Program-made: the position numbers and the translations under genes
Shown here: positions 35,412 to 44,009 of the stretch, piece after piece
Numbering within the stretch: the first letter of the stretch is position 1
Layout: each line of letters begins with the position of its first letter
The notes under the pieces: generated by a model
What the model saw: the letters and a program-made list of their open reading frames with translations, nothing else
Told to the model about the DNA's origin: nothing
Databases searched by the model: none
NCBI GenBank assembly: GCA_900470805.1
Contig: UCCA01000001.1
Location: 1 to 64,000 of the forward strand
Reading direction: 5' to 3'
Source: Hyphomicrobiales bacterium
GTDB taxonomy: Bacteria; Pseudomonadota; Alphaproteobacteria; Rhizobiales; Rhizobiaceae
Length of the DNA stretch: 64,000 nt

Positions 35412-37484
35412 TTATTTAGGCAGACGGTAGGCGACGAGCGCATCGCCGCGACCGGTTTCCATAAAGGCGTGGCCGGAAGCCGCCATCAGCACGTATTGCT
35501 GGCCGTCGACCTCATAGGTAATCGGATTGGCTTGGCCACCGGCTGGAAGAACGTCCTGCCAGAGAACGTCACCCGTCTTCATGTCGATCGCGCGAAACAG
35601 GTTGTCCGTCGCGGCTCCGATGAAGATCAACCCGCCGGCGGTGACGACCGAGCCACCGTTGTTTGGCAAGCCGATGGTGAGCGGCAGGTATGACGGAATA
35701 CCGAACGGGCCGTTGCGGCGGGCCGTGCCGAGCGGCTCGTCCCAGATTGTCTTGCCCGTCTTGAGATCGACCGCCCTGATGCCGCCATAAGGCGGTGCGC
35801 TGCAGGGCACGCCCGTGCCCCAGTTGCGCCAGCCGGAGTTGACCCGAATAGCGTAAGGGGAGTTGATCTGCGGGTAGACAGACCCGCCGCCTTCACCGCC
35901 GCCCGCAACATGGGCTGTGGCATCGGGCTTAGGCGCATAGATAGGCCGGACACCCATCTTATCGGCCTCTTGCCGGGGGATGAGCTGGTTGATGTTCGGG
36001 ATATCGTTGTAGTTGGCGATTAGAATGCCCCGAACGGGATCGATCGCGACCGAACCCCAGTCGGAACCGCCGTTGTAGCCGGGATACTGGATCCAGGGTC
36101 GGTCGGCGGAAGGCGGCGTGAGGTATCCGACGTAATTCGCCATCCTGAACTGGATACGGCACATCATCTGATCGATGGGAGTGAAGCCCCACATATCGGA
36201 TTCCGTAAGCGGATCCTTACGAAGCGTATGCCAGAGCGAGACTGGTTGAGTGTCGGACACAAAGTCCGGTTCCACCGATCCCTCCTTGTGGCCCTTCACC
36301 TCGCCGACCGGGGCAAGTGGTTTGCCGGTCGCGCGATCAAGGATGTAGATGTCGCCCTGTTTCGTCGGAAGGAGAATTGCCGGCACTGTCTTGCCGTCCG
36401 GTCCGGGATAGTCGATCAGCGTTGCCTGGCTTCCGAGGTCGTAGTCCCAGAGATCGTGATGGATGGTCTGGAAGTGCCATACGAGCTCGCCCGTCGCGAC
36501 GTTCAGCGCAACCAGCGACGTCGAGAGATCGTTCTCGATCTTGCTGCGGTTGGAGCCGTAATAATCCACGGAAGAATTGCCGAGCGGGATGTAGACATAG
36601 CCGAGCTTCTCGTCGGCGACGCCGGCCGCCCAGTTATTGGGCGTTCCCCGCGTATAAGTCTGGCCATCCGCCGGTCCATTCTTATTGGCGGGGTTTGCCA
36701 TGTCCCAGGCCCAGGTCAGTTTGCCGGTCACGGCGTCGAAGCCGCGAATTACGCCCGAGGGCGCGTCCTCATCCTGACCGTCCTTGACCTGCGCACCCGT
36801 CACCACCACGCCCCGGACGATGGTCGGAGGGGCCGTCACGGCATACCAGCCGGGCACCTTCTTGCCGATGCCGTGCCACAGATCGACGGCGCCGTTCTGC
36901 CCGAAATCCTGGCAGGGTTTGCCCGTCTTTAGGTCGACGGCAATGAGCCGGGCATCAAGTGTTGCTTCGACCACGCGGGTCTTGCAAGCGGCATCGTCGG
37001 CCAGGGACGGTGCCGTGTAATAGGCGACACCGCGGCATGCGGCCGCGTGCGGAATGGCCTGGTCGGAAACGCCCGGATCGTAGCGCCAGTTCTCCTTGCC
37101 CGTCGCCGCGTCCGCCGAGAGCAGAATGTTCTTGGCTGAGCACAAGATCAAGCTCCGGCCCACTTTCAAAGGGGTCGTTTCAGGCGAATAGCGTGCGCCG
37201 CTGCTGGGGAGGTCGCCGGTATGCAGCACGAATGCACGCTCAAGCTTGCCGACGTTTTCCGGTGTTATCTGGGAAAGCGGGCTGTAGCGCGTCGCATTCT
37301 TGTCGCCGCCATAGAACTGCCAGTCCGCTCCACTGTCGGGCTGGGTGGCGGCGCTGGCGACCGGAGCGGTCGTCGCAGCCACGTTTCCGGCTCCCGCGGC
37401 ATCTTGGGCAATTGCCGTTCCAGACATTGCGCAGGCAATGGCAGCCACAAGGGTGATGCGAATAAGATGTGTCATGAACGTCAT
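35412..37484 (-). CDS. PQQ-dependent dehydrogenase, large periplasmic subunit (SldA-like)
   Basis: A 690-residue quinoprotein of the glucose/polyol dehydrogenase family. A Sec signal peptide (THLIRITLVAAIACAMSGTA, then IAQD) precedes an eight-bladed propeller. GVIRGFDAVTGKLTWAWD, NGGSDWGSVAIDPVRG and KTGDVLWQDVLPAGGQANP are recognisable family segments. It oxidises a sugar or polyol in the periplasm with PQQ and passes electrons to ubiquinone. The usual N-terminal membrane anchor is missing and is encoded by the separate upstream gene, whose TGA overlaps this ATG (ATGA), as in SldBA of Gluconobacter. Glucose remains a possible substrate. Confidence 0.88.
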   Translation of the reverse strand: MTFMTHLIRITLVAAIACAMSGTAIAQDAAGAGNVAATTAPVASAATQPDSGADWQFYGGDKNATRYSPLSQITPENVGKLERAFVLHTGDLPSSGARYSPETTPLKVGRSLILCSAKNILLSADAATGKENWRYDPGVSDQAIPHAAACRGVAYYTAPSLADDAACKTRVVEATLDARLIAVDLKTGKPCQDFGQNGAVDLWHGIGKKVPGWYAVTAPPTIVRGVVVTGAQVKDGQDEDAPSGVIRGFDAVTGKLTWAWDMANPANKNGPADGQTYTRGTPNNWAAGVADEKLGYVYIPLGNSSVDYYGSNRSKIENDLSTSLVALNVATGELVWHFQTIHHDLWDYDLGSQATLIDYPGPDGKTVPAILLPTKQGDIYILDRATGKPLAPVGEVKGHKEGSVEPDFVSDTQPVSLWHTLRKDPLTESDMWGFTPIDQMMCRIQFRMANYVGYLTPPSADRPWIQYPGYNGGSDWGSVAIDPVRGILIANYNDIPNINQLIPRQEADKMGVRPIYAPKPDATAHVAGGGEGGGSVYPQINSPYAIRVNSGWRNWGTGVPCSAPPYGGIRAVDLKTGKTIWDEPLGTARRNGPFGIPSYLPLTIGLPNNGGSVVTAGGLIFIGAATDNLFRAIDMKTGDVLWQDVLPAGGQANPITYEVDGQQYVLMAASGHAFMETGRGDALVAYRLPK

Positions 37485-37876
37485 CCCTGGGGGTGGTTGG
37501 AGCGAAGTGCTGGGAGGATCGCGAGGATCAGGACCAGAACGACGGTCGGGGCGACGAGACGGGGAACCTGTGCCCAGAAATTGAAGCCAACTTCCCAGAA
37601 GGCCCACAGGATGGTCAGCACCCAGACAACAAGATAGAGGCGAAGCGCGGCCATCCGCTGGCGCCAGACGAGAAATGCGGTGGCCAGAAGTCCGGCACCA
37701 GCTAGTCCGTAATACCAACTGCCGCCAAGCACGATGAGCCAGGCACCGCCGAAGAAGAGGACGATGCCGAAGAGAGCGGTGACGACGGCAAGCGTCAACG
37801 CGGCTATTCGCCACGCGCCTCCACGACGCGCGAAGATGGGCCCGCTCGCGATTGCGGCGTTCCGAGAGGATTGCAT
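37481..37876 (-). CDS. Membrane anchor subunit of PQQ dehydrogenase (SldB-like)
   Basis: A 131-residue, very hydrophobic protein with about five membrane spans (IAALTLAVVTALFGIVLFFG, GLAGAGLLATAFLVW, LYLVVWVLTILWAFWEVGF and others). It corresponds to the N-terminal membrane domain that is fused to the propeller in E. coli Gcd. As a free subunit it matches SldB of Gluconobacter (126 residues), needed to anchor the large subunit and pass electrons to ubiquinone. The stop overlaps the large-subunit ATG, and both reading frames are intact, so this is not a frameshifted gcd. Confidence 0.85.
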   Translation of the reverse strand: MQSSRNAAIASGPIFARRGGAWRIAALTLAVVTALFGIVLFFGGAWLIVLGGSWYYGLAGAGLLATAFLVWRQRMAALRLYLVVWVLTILWAFWEVGFNFWAQVPRLVAPTVVLVLILAILPALRSNHPQG

Positions 37877-37922
37877 GATAGCTCCAATATACTGATGCGA
37901 AGATCAGGTCCGGGCCCGAACC

Positions 37923-37936
37923 TTACTCATGAGTAA
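37923..37936. promoter_or_regulatory. Palindrome TTACTCATGAGTAA upstream of the PQQ dehydrogenase genes
   Basis: A perfect 14-bp palindrome about 47 bp before the ATG of the membrane-anchor gene. It matches the site beside the TetR gene (32669-32682) at 12 of 14 positions, differing only at the two central-half positions 7 and 9. It is a good candidate for control by that TetR protein. Confidence 0.65.
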
Positions 37937-38227
37937 TTTTGCCACATGTCTCTGTCAAACAAAACGAAGACTTAATTGGTGTAGGCGTGCTTCACAGATG
38001 TTTATTGAAGCTAAAGACCAATTGCGACGCTGTTCGCCACCGGACCTCCCGTCAGCAAGGCGATTGTGGGCGGCCGCCGAGGACCGCAAGTATCACTGAT
38101 TGTTGAGCTGTCGTTCGGCTTGCGATCCAAGCCTTGCCAAACGTTCCAGAGACATGGGAATAAAGCGATTTCGCCGCTAAAATTCCATGTGACCATCAGG
38201 ATAGAGCGCACCTACAATCGCGAGGCC

Positions 38228-38248
38228 AGATTTGCCAGTGGTAAATCT
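38228..38248 (-). terminator. Hairpin after the M24 gene
   Basis: AGATTTGCC and GGTAAATCT form a nine-pair stem (one G-T wobble) around AGT, about 30 bp beyond the 3' end of the M24 gene, which is last in the Rieske operon. No T-run. Confidence 0.45.
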
Positions 38249-38278
38249 GATCCCGGTTCGATAGCTTGCCACGATGGC

Positions 38279-39556
38279 TCAAGCTTCTTCCCAGGGGAAC
38301 GTGTCGAGACGGACAGCGCCGGTTGACGTGACAACCGCCTGCGTCTCAAGTTTGATGCTCTCGGAGCCCGCCTCGGCGATCAGGCTCTCGACGTTCAAAA
38401 CCATGTTCTCCTCGATGACGCCGCTGAACTTGTCATCGAAGTCGGGGTGCAGAAGGATGCCCGGCCACTCATCGGCCATCCCGGTTCCGTGCACGGCGAG
38501 GCTGTACCGATAGGGGATGTACTTTTCCGGTATCCGCCAGCTCTTTTGGTTGAACTCGACGAAGGAAATACCGGGCTTGATGATAGAGAGATTGTGCTCG
38601 ATCTGATCTCGTGCCGCGGCGTACAGTTCCTTCTGCTTGTCGTTCATCGCGACGTGGCCGGAGGTCCACGACCTCGAAAGGTCTGCGCAATATCCGTAGG
38701 GGCCGATCATGTCGGTGTCGAACGCGATCATCTCGCCACGCTTGATGACGTAATCCGAGCACTCTTGATACCAAGGATTGGTGCGAGACCCCGCAGTGAG
38801 CAGTTTCGTTTCCAGCCATTCTCCCCCGCTGCGTGCGTTTTCAAAATGGAGTTCTGCCCAGATCTCGCGTTCGGTCTTGCCGGGTTCCGAAACCTCATAC
38901 ATGCGAGCCATGCCCGCTTCGCAAACGCGGATCGTCCAACGCATCAGTTCTATCTCTTCGGCGCTCTTGATCGATCGCGCCCGCTCCGCTAGTTCCTGGC
39001 CATCGACGAGGATAAATCCGCGGCTCTGCAATTCGTGGGCTGGAGCAGGCTCCAGCCTATCCACCGCGATGCGCAAGTTAGGACAGTGCGACCTGACAAG
39101 GTCGGCGATTTCGTCTGCCCACGACTTCATTTTGTCCTCGGCGAGATTGCCGGCGGTGAAGAAGAGGAAGGACTTGGCCGTACGAACTTCGTCGATACCG
39201 GGCAGACCGTCGTTGACGTGCTCGGCGCCCTCGAACTCGAACATGATGGCAGGCCCGTCCGCAAGTATCAGCGCGTACCGCGATGGGTTGTGCATCGTCC
39301 AGATGCTCATGTTCGAACAGTCGAAGGCATAGCGGATGTTGACCGGGTCGTAGAGCAGCAGAGCGCCGCAATCCCAGTCTTTCATCCTGGCACGCAGGCG
39401 CGCGAGGCGGTACCGCCTCGCGGCGTCGAGTGTGGTGGCAGGGATAGCGCTGATCAACGGCCGGTCGGCGCCTTCCGGATTGAGATAGGCCTGTTTCCGT
39501 TCGTCCTTGAATACGGTCGTGTTGCCAGAGTCGGAGGCAGGGTCGCCACGCAGCAT
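38279..39556 (-). CDS. M24 family metalloenzyme, DddP-like (possible DMSP lyase)
   Basis: A 425-residue creatinase/aminopeptidase-fold protein. The metal ligands expected for M24 are all present: D280, D282, D292, H356, E390 and E404. GSRTNPWYQECSDYV and AFDTDMIGPYGYCADLSRSW closely resemble the corresponding parts of DddP, the M24 enzyme that cleaves dimethylsulfoniopropionate, and ligand spacing agrees as I recall it. A creatinase-like hydrolase or another lyase remains possible. AAGGA lies before the ATG. It is the last gene after the Rieske oxygenase and reductase, whose relatives demethylate betaines, chemically close to DMSP. Confidence 0.75.
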   Translation of the reverse strand: MLRGDPASDSGNTTVFKDERKQAYLNPEGADRPLISAIPATTLDAARRYRLARLRARMKDWDCGALLLYDPVNIRYAFDCSNMSIWTMHNPSRYALILADGPAIMFEFEGAEHVNDGLPGIDEVRTAKSFLFFTAGNLAEDKMKSWADEIADLVRSHCPNLRIAVDRLEPAPAHELQSRGFILVDGQELAERARSIKSAEEIELMRWTIRVCEAGMARMYEVSEPGKTEREIWAELHFENARSGGEWLETKLLTAGSRTNPWYQECSDYVIKRGEMIAFDTDMIGPYGYCADLSRSWTSGHVAMNDKQKELYAAARDQIEHNLSIIKPGISFVEFNQKSWRIPEKYIPYRYSLAVHGTGMADEWPGILLHPDFDDKFSGVIEENMVLNVESLIAEAGSESIKLETQAVVTSTGAVRLDTFPWEEA

Positions 39557-39599
39557 CAGTTTTGGTCCTTCAGGGTTGGACAGCGTCGAACGCCGTGGA

Positions 39600-40667
39600 T
39601 CAGCGGTCCACTACAAGATCGCTGAGCGGTTTGGAGCAGCAGGGCAGGAACATGCCGGCATCGATTTCGCGCTGCCGGATTCCGCCGTTGTGGATCATCT
39701 CGACCGAACCGGAAACGAGCTTCGACTTGCATGTGCCACAGACGCCGTTCGAACAGGACGAGGGAAGTCTGACGCTTCCCTTTTTTGCGGCCGAGAGGAC
39801 GGTGTGATTGGAAGAGACCTCCAGAGTCTTCTTTTGCTTCGAGAATTCGACCTTGTAAACTTTGCACGACGGCTGCGCCTCGACGTCGAGCCCCGGTTCG
39901 TCGATGACAGCGGCATCGAAACTTTCTTCGATGTAGTTCCCTGGCGGGACGCCAAGAGCAGCGGTGATCGAGCGGGCCGCGGCCATGAAGGGCGCGGGAC
40001 CGCAGCACATGACGACGCGTCCGGCTATATCAGGAACCGCGAGCTTGACGAACTCCGGTGAGATGCGGCCCGTCAATCCCGGCCAGGCCTGTTCGCCAGT
40101 CACCGTCTCTGGAAGAAACTGGAGACGCAACCCCTTCATGCGTGTCGATAGTCCCGAGAGGTCATGACGAAATATGAGGTCGGTTGGCGTCCGCGCCGCG
40201 TGAAGAAAAACGATGTCCGCCGGCTCGTATCGATCCGCGAGGTCACGGGTGATAGCCATCACAGGCGTGATGCCCGACCCTCCGGACAGAAGCAGAAGTT
40301 TGGTCTTCTCGTCTCTCGGCCGAATGAAATGGCCGAGTGGGCCTTGGCCCTTCACGGTCATGCCCGGCGCCATGTTGTCATGGAGCCAGTTCGAGACCTT
40401 CCCGCCGGGCACGCGCTTTACCGTCACTGTAAATGACCTGTTCCGGTGCGGCGAGGAGGAGATGCTGTAACAGCGTGCCTCGCCGTTCGATCCCGTGGGA
40501 AAGTCGAACAGGAAGTACTGGCCCGCTTCAAAGCTGAATCGTCTGCCATCGGGAGATGCGAAGGTGAAACTCTTCACGTCATGAGTCTCCTGATGCACGT
40601 CGAGACAGACAAGTGTCTCGTCGACCTCTGGATCCCAGGGCTGATCTACATTTTGACTTAGCTGCAT
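39600..40667 (-). CDS. Oxygenase reductase component, FAD and 2Fe-2S (GbcB-like)
   Basis: A 355-residue electron-transfer protein. RCYSISSSP (about residues 65-73) binds FAD, GGSGITPVMAI (129-139) binds NAD(P)H, and a C-terminal plant-type 2Fe-2S cluster uses C305, C310, C313 and C343. The layout is that of GbcB, the partner of glycine betaine monooxygenase. It supplies electrons to the Rieske component encoded just upstream. ATG 40667 is used; ATG 40688 would overlap the oxygenase gene by 11 bp. Longer readings are shadows of the oxygenase gene. Confidence 0.87.
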   Translation of the reverse strand: MQLSQNVDQPWDPEVDETLVCLDVHQETHDVKSFTFASPDGRRFSFEAGQYFLFDFPTGSNGEARCYSISSSPHRNRSFTVTVKRVPGGKVSNWLHDNMAPGMTVKGQGPLGHFIRPRDEKTKLLLLSGGSGITPVMAITRDLADRYEPADIVFLHAARTPTDLIFRHDLSGLSTRMKGLRLQFLPETVTGEQAWPGLTGRISPEFVKLAVPDIAGRVVMCCGPAPFMAAARSITAALGVPPGNYIEESFDAAVIDEPGLDVEAQPSCKVYKVEFSKQKKTLEVSSNHTVLSAAKKGSVRLPSSCSNGVCGTCKSKLVSGSVEMIHNGGIRQREIDAGMFLPCCSKPLSDLVVDR

Positions 40668-40677
40668 CGACGGGAAC

Positions 40678-41931
40678 TCAATACCCATGGGCCCGCATCC
40701 GATCGATGTACCAGGCGGCGAACTTGTCCAGGTTGGTTTCCGAGAACTTCGAGTATGGCCCCGGCTGATATGCCGGATCCAAGGTGCCGGCATGCGAGCG
40801 GGCGACGAGATCGGCGTCCTGGTCCGTCGTGGCAACCCAGACGTCCGTAAGCTTCTCCAGGTCGTAATCGTCGCCTTCGACAGCATCCTTGTGGACGAGC
40901 CACTTGGTCCTGACGAGTGTCTTGTCCGCCGAAAGCGGAATGACTATCGCGACGACGGCGTGGTCGCCCATAAAGTGGTTCCAGCTATTGTGACCCCACA
41001 GGTGCATGTCGCCCAGGTCCTTGCGGGTCATTTCGCCAAGCAACTTCGCGGAGGCTGCCGTCGCGTCGTGCGTTTGGGATTCGCCGGCGCCGGCGATGAT
41101 CAGGCGCTGACTGCGGAAGTTCGTGGCGCAATCCGAGAGCTGTTCGACTGCGGCCGAAGGGAAGCCATCGGCCTCCCAGGCAGCGGTTCGTTGCTCGTAG
41201 AGACGAAGATGCTCTTCGGCCTGTTCGCGGTCCTCCTGGCTCAATGTTTCCGGATCAAAGCCAAAATCGAGGTCGACGAAAGATACGCACAATTCGGGAT
41301 GGTTTGCCGAACAGTGGTAGCACTCACGATTGTTTTCCATCGTGAGCTTCCAGTTGCCGTCCTCGATGACGTCCGTCTGATGGGCGACCTTGGCGTTGCG
41401 AATGTCATAGGGTGCGAGCCGCTCGACCATGGTCTGCTCGAGTTTCGCGATGTCTTCGGGTGGGTTGTCGGAAAGACAGACATAGATGAGCCCGCCGATC
41501 GACTTGAAGCTCACCGGCTTCAAACTGTGGCACTGCTTGTCAAGGTCCTTTCCCATATGCGGCGCATAAGCGAGCTCGCCGGTGAGTTCATAGGTCCAAG
41601 TGTGGTAAGGACAGACAAGCTTTGAGACGATCGTCTTGCCGGGGTCGAGCAAACGGGAGCCGCGATGGCGACAGACGTTGTGAAGCACGCGAAGGTCGCC
41701 ATCGTCGTCGCGGAGCAGAATGAGGCTTGTCTTGCCGATGTCGACTACCGTCGCGTCGCCAGGCTCAGGCACGTCGCAATCCAGGCCCACGCAGATCCAG
41801 TGCTTGTGAAAGAACACGTCAATATCTGCATCGAACACATCGTCGCGGGTGTAGAGGCCCGCCGGAAGAGAGTGGCCGTTGGCTCGGGCCTCGAGAAGCG
41901 CGGAAATGTCGGATGGCAGCCTGTTTAGCAT
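40678..41931 (-). CDS. Rieske non-heme iron oxygenase, GbcA-like
   Basis: A 417-residue oxygenase alpha subunit. The Rieske cluster ligands are C87 and H89 (CRHRG) and C107 and H110 (CPYHTWTYE). Mononuclear iron ligands H206 and H211 lie in ENNRECYHCSANHPEL, with an Asp further on. This motif and the overall layout match glycine betaine and stachydrine/carnitine-type N-demethylases (GbcA, Stc2) rather than aromatic-ring dioxygenases. It would oxidise an N- or S-methyl group of a quaternary compound using O2 and electrons from the reductase downstream. The exact substrate is not known. First gene of its operon, divergent from a LysR gene. Confidence 0.87.
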   Translation of the reverse strand: MLNRLPSDISALLEARANGHSLPAGLYTRDDVFDADIDVFFHKHWICVGLDCDVPEPGDATVVDIGKTSLILLRDDDGDLRVLHNVCRHRGSRLLDPGKTIVSKLVCPYHTWTYELTGELAYAPHMGKDLDKQCHSLKPVSFKSIGGLIYVCLSDNPPEDIAKLEQTMVERLAPYDIRNAKVAHQTDVIEDGNWKLTMENNRECYHCSANHPELCVSFVDLDFGFDPETLSQEDREQAEEHLRLYEQRTAAWEADGFPSAAVEQLSDCATNFRSQRLIIAGAGESQTHDATAASAKLLGEMTRKDLGDMHLWGHNSWNHFMGDHAVVAIVIPLSADKTLVRTKWLVHKDAVEGDDYDLEKLTDVWVATTDQDADLVARSHAGTLDPAYQPGPYSKFSETNLDKFAAWYIDRMRAHGY

Positions 41932-42008
41932 GATGACCCCTTATGATTTTATAAGGAGAGTTTGCGCTTGCACGAAAACGGCTTCAACGGCATAAAATTT
42001 CACGCTGG

Positions 42009-42025
42009 CATAACGTGGAATTATG
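42009..42025. promoter_or_regulatory. Candidate LysR box between Rieske and LysR genes
   Basis: CATAA at 42009-42013 and TTATG at 42021-42025 form an inverted repeat with a seven-base spacer, which fits the T-N11-A pattern of LysR binding sites. It lies 13 bp before the LysR ATG and about 80 bp before the oxygenase start, in a position to control both. Confidence 0.6.
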
Positions 42026-42037
42026 TGAGGGTGTCCG

Positions 42038-42925
42038 ATGTCATTTCGAAAACGGTTGCCATCCCTCACCGCACTTATCATGTTGGAAGCTATTCTCAGG
42101 CGAAAAAGCTTCACGGCCGCAGCCGCCGAGCTGGGAGTCACTCAGGCGGCGGTCAGTCGGCAGATCGCACTTCTTGAGGAAGAGCTTGGTCAGCCAATGT
42201 TCTTGCGCAAGCACAGGGCGATCGAGCCGACGGCCGCCTGTCTCGCGCTCGGGGCATCGCTCGCCCAGAGCTTGGCCAACATCTTGGACACGATCGAATC
42301 GATCAAAGGCTCCGCTCAGGACGTCGTCACGATCGGCGCTACCGTCGCCGTCTCCTCGTTCTGGCTGCTGCCGCGCCTCGCGGACTTTCGCGCACAAAAT
42401 CCCGGCATTCAAATGCGCGTCATCTCGCAGGACAACAAGATCGATCTCGATGGCGGGCAGGTGGACATCGCCGTGCGATTTGGAGTTCCGCCATTCAACG
42501 ACGGAACGGTGATCGCCTCTCGCGGCGACGTTGTCATGCTGGTCTGTTCGCCGGACTACCTCGAACGGCGGTGCGGCGGCCCGCTGTCTAAAGATGATGA
42601 GCTTATCGAGACGGACGCGGAGGATCGTTCCTGGCTCTCCTGGAACCAGTGGATCGCCCGTCTTGATCTGCAATTTGCGGTCAAGCCGTCGCTGCGGTTC
42701 AATCACTATACCGAGACGATCTTTGCCGCGCGCGCGGGGCAGGGGGTCGCGCTGGGATGGGGAGCGCTGGTCCAGACGTTTCTCGATGACGGCACGCTGG
42801 TGGCACTCGATGAGACGGCGTTTCCCGCCGAGGGGCGCTACAACGTCGTGATACCGCTCAAATCAAGAAGGACGGTGGCAATTGACAAAGCGTGCTCCTG
42901 GCTCACGGCATCGCTTCACGGATGA
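42038..42925 (+). CDS. LysR family regulator (GcvA-like)
   Basis: A 295-residue LysR regulator with its helix-turn-helix at about residues 21-44 (RKSFTAAAAELGVTQAAVSR) and a periplasmic-binding-like effector domain. It is divergent from the Rieske oxygenase operon across 106 bp that hold a T-N11-A site, so it probably activates that operon when its substrate is present. Confidence 0.9.
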   Translation: MSFRKRLPSLTALIMLEAILRRKSFTAAAAELGVTQAAVSRQIALLEEELGQPMFLRKHRAIEPTAACLALGASLAQSLANILDTIESIKGSAQDVVTIGATVAVSSFWLLPRLADFRAQNPGIQMRVISQDNKIDLDGGQVDIAVRFGVPPFNDGTVIASRGDVVMLVCSPDYLERRCGGPLSKDDELIETDAEDRSWLSWNQWIARLDLQFAVKPSLRFNHYTETIFAARAGQGVALGWGALVQTFLDDGTLVALDETAFPAEGRYNVVIPLKSRRTVAIDKACSWLTASLHG

Positions 42926-43002
42926 TCGCTGCAATCGAATGACGCTATCATCGGGCACGCCCGTCTTCTCAGGAGAAACAGTGCCGGCTTGCTGATTCGC
43001 GT

Positions 43003-43869
43003 TCAGCGCGACGTTATCCACTCAGCGAAGATTCGCGCCAGACGTCGCTGGCTCCCGCCTTTGGGATAGGCGAGATAGTGTCCAATGTAACGGTTGTCGC
43101 GACTGGTGGTGAAGGGTTTTACCAAACGCCCGTTCTCCAGTTCCCGTTTGGCAAGAGTATTCGATTCAAGTGCAACGCCCAACCCATTTGCCGCGGCGTC
43201 GACCGCAAGAAAACTGCGGTCGAAGCTCATGGCCGGAAGAGGCGGGGGGCCAAGGTTATTCAGTTCGAACCAGTCGATCCACTGGATACGTTTCAGGTCG
43301 CTCCTGATTAGCGGCACTTTGGTAAGGTCACGAAGTGTCTTTAACCGCTCGGCCATCTTGGGAGAGCATAGGGGGGAGACGATCTCCTCCCCCAGCGGAA
43401 CGACGATCAGATCTTCTCTGTTCGACGGTTCTCCGTAGACAATGTCGACGTCAAAAAGACCGTCCACAAAACGTGCGTAGCTTGTACTCGCGGCGACCCT
43501 GACCTCAACGCCCTCGTGTTTTCCCAAGAAATCCGGAAGCCTTCCAGACAAGACCTGTGCGGCATAGCTTGGTGCGCAGTGGACCCGCAGAAGATGGGTC
43601 TTGTTAGATGAAATCATCTCAACACCGCGGCGAAGTTCCTCGAAGGCGTTCGAGGCATGAGACAGCAAAGTCTGCCCCGCGAGCGTCAAGGTGACCTTCC
43701 GGGTGCTGCGCTCGAAGAGTGAGGTGCCGAGGTCACGTTCGAGCTTCGAAATAGCATGACTGACAGCACTCGGAGAGAGCCGCAGCTCTTCGGCCGCGGC
43801 TCTGAAGGACGCAAGTCGAGCGGCGGCCTCGAAGATGCGGACCGCGGAAAGGGATGCCATCTGCAACAT
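43003..43869 (-). CDS. LysR family regulator
   Basis: A 288-residue LysR protein; helix-turn-helix at about residues 17-40 (ASFRAAAEELRLSPSAVSHA). It converges with the other LysR gene and is divergent from the SDR/transketolase/transporter run. A GTGAA-N5-TTCAC site lies just before its start. It probably controls the ten-gene run to its right. Confidence 0.88.
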   Translation of the reverse strand: MLQMASLSAVRIFEAAARLASFRAAAEELRLSPSAVSHAISKLERDLGTSLFERSTRKVTLTLAGQTLLSHASNAFEELRRGVEMISSNKTHLLRVHCAPSYAAQVLSGRLPDFLGKHEGVEVRVAASTSYARFVDGLFDVDIVYGEPSNREDLIVVPLGEEIVSPLCSPKMAERLKTLRDLTKVPLIRSDLKRIQWIDWFELNNLGPPPLPAMSFDRSFLAVDAAANGLGVALESNTLAKRELENGRLVKPFTTSRDNRYIGHYLAYPKGGSQRRLARIFAEWITSR

Positions 43870-43876
43870 GCGATAA

Positions 43877-43891
43877 GTGAACCAGATTCAC
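43877..43891. promoter_or_regulatory. Candidate LysR box GTGAA-N5-TTCAC
   Basis: The inverted repeat at 43877-43891 satisfies the T-N11-A pattern and lies eight bases from the LysR ATG, in the 140-bp gap before the SDR gene. It suits autoregulation and control of the divergent operon. Confidence 0.55.
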
Positions 43892-44009
43892 CAGCCGTTG
43901 TAAACTTCGCGTTTGTCGATCGCACTCATCTGCGGCACGCTTCAATCCGCAAGCCAAGTGACTTGCCTTAGATTTGCCAGATGCTCGGGAAGCATCGGGA
44001 GGAGATTAC

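Larger units (their letters stand above)
37877..38278. other. 402-bp non-coding gap
   Basis: No convincing gene is seen here. The left part is the promoter region of the PQQ dehydrogenase genes and holds the TTACTCATGAGTAA palindrome. The right end holds a hairpin (38228-38248) past the 3' end of the M24 gene. The middle is moderately A+T rich without other clear structure. Confidence 0.7.

Noticed and set aside
35412..37814. Apparent single long gene including the anchor region, or a frameshifted gcd
   Set aside because: The extension before 37484 lies in the wrong frame of the anchor gene. Both genes have intact starts, a signal peptide and an ATGA overlap, so a genuine two-gene arrangement is more likely than damage.
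39600..40886. Reductase gene starting at 40886
   Set aside because: The first 65-70 residues would be a shadow of the Rieske gene, rich in Arg/Ser/Pro; family length fits a start at 40667 or 40688.
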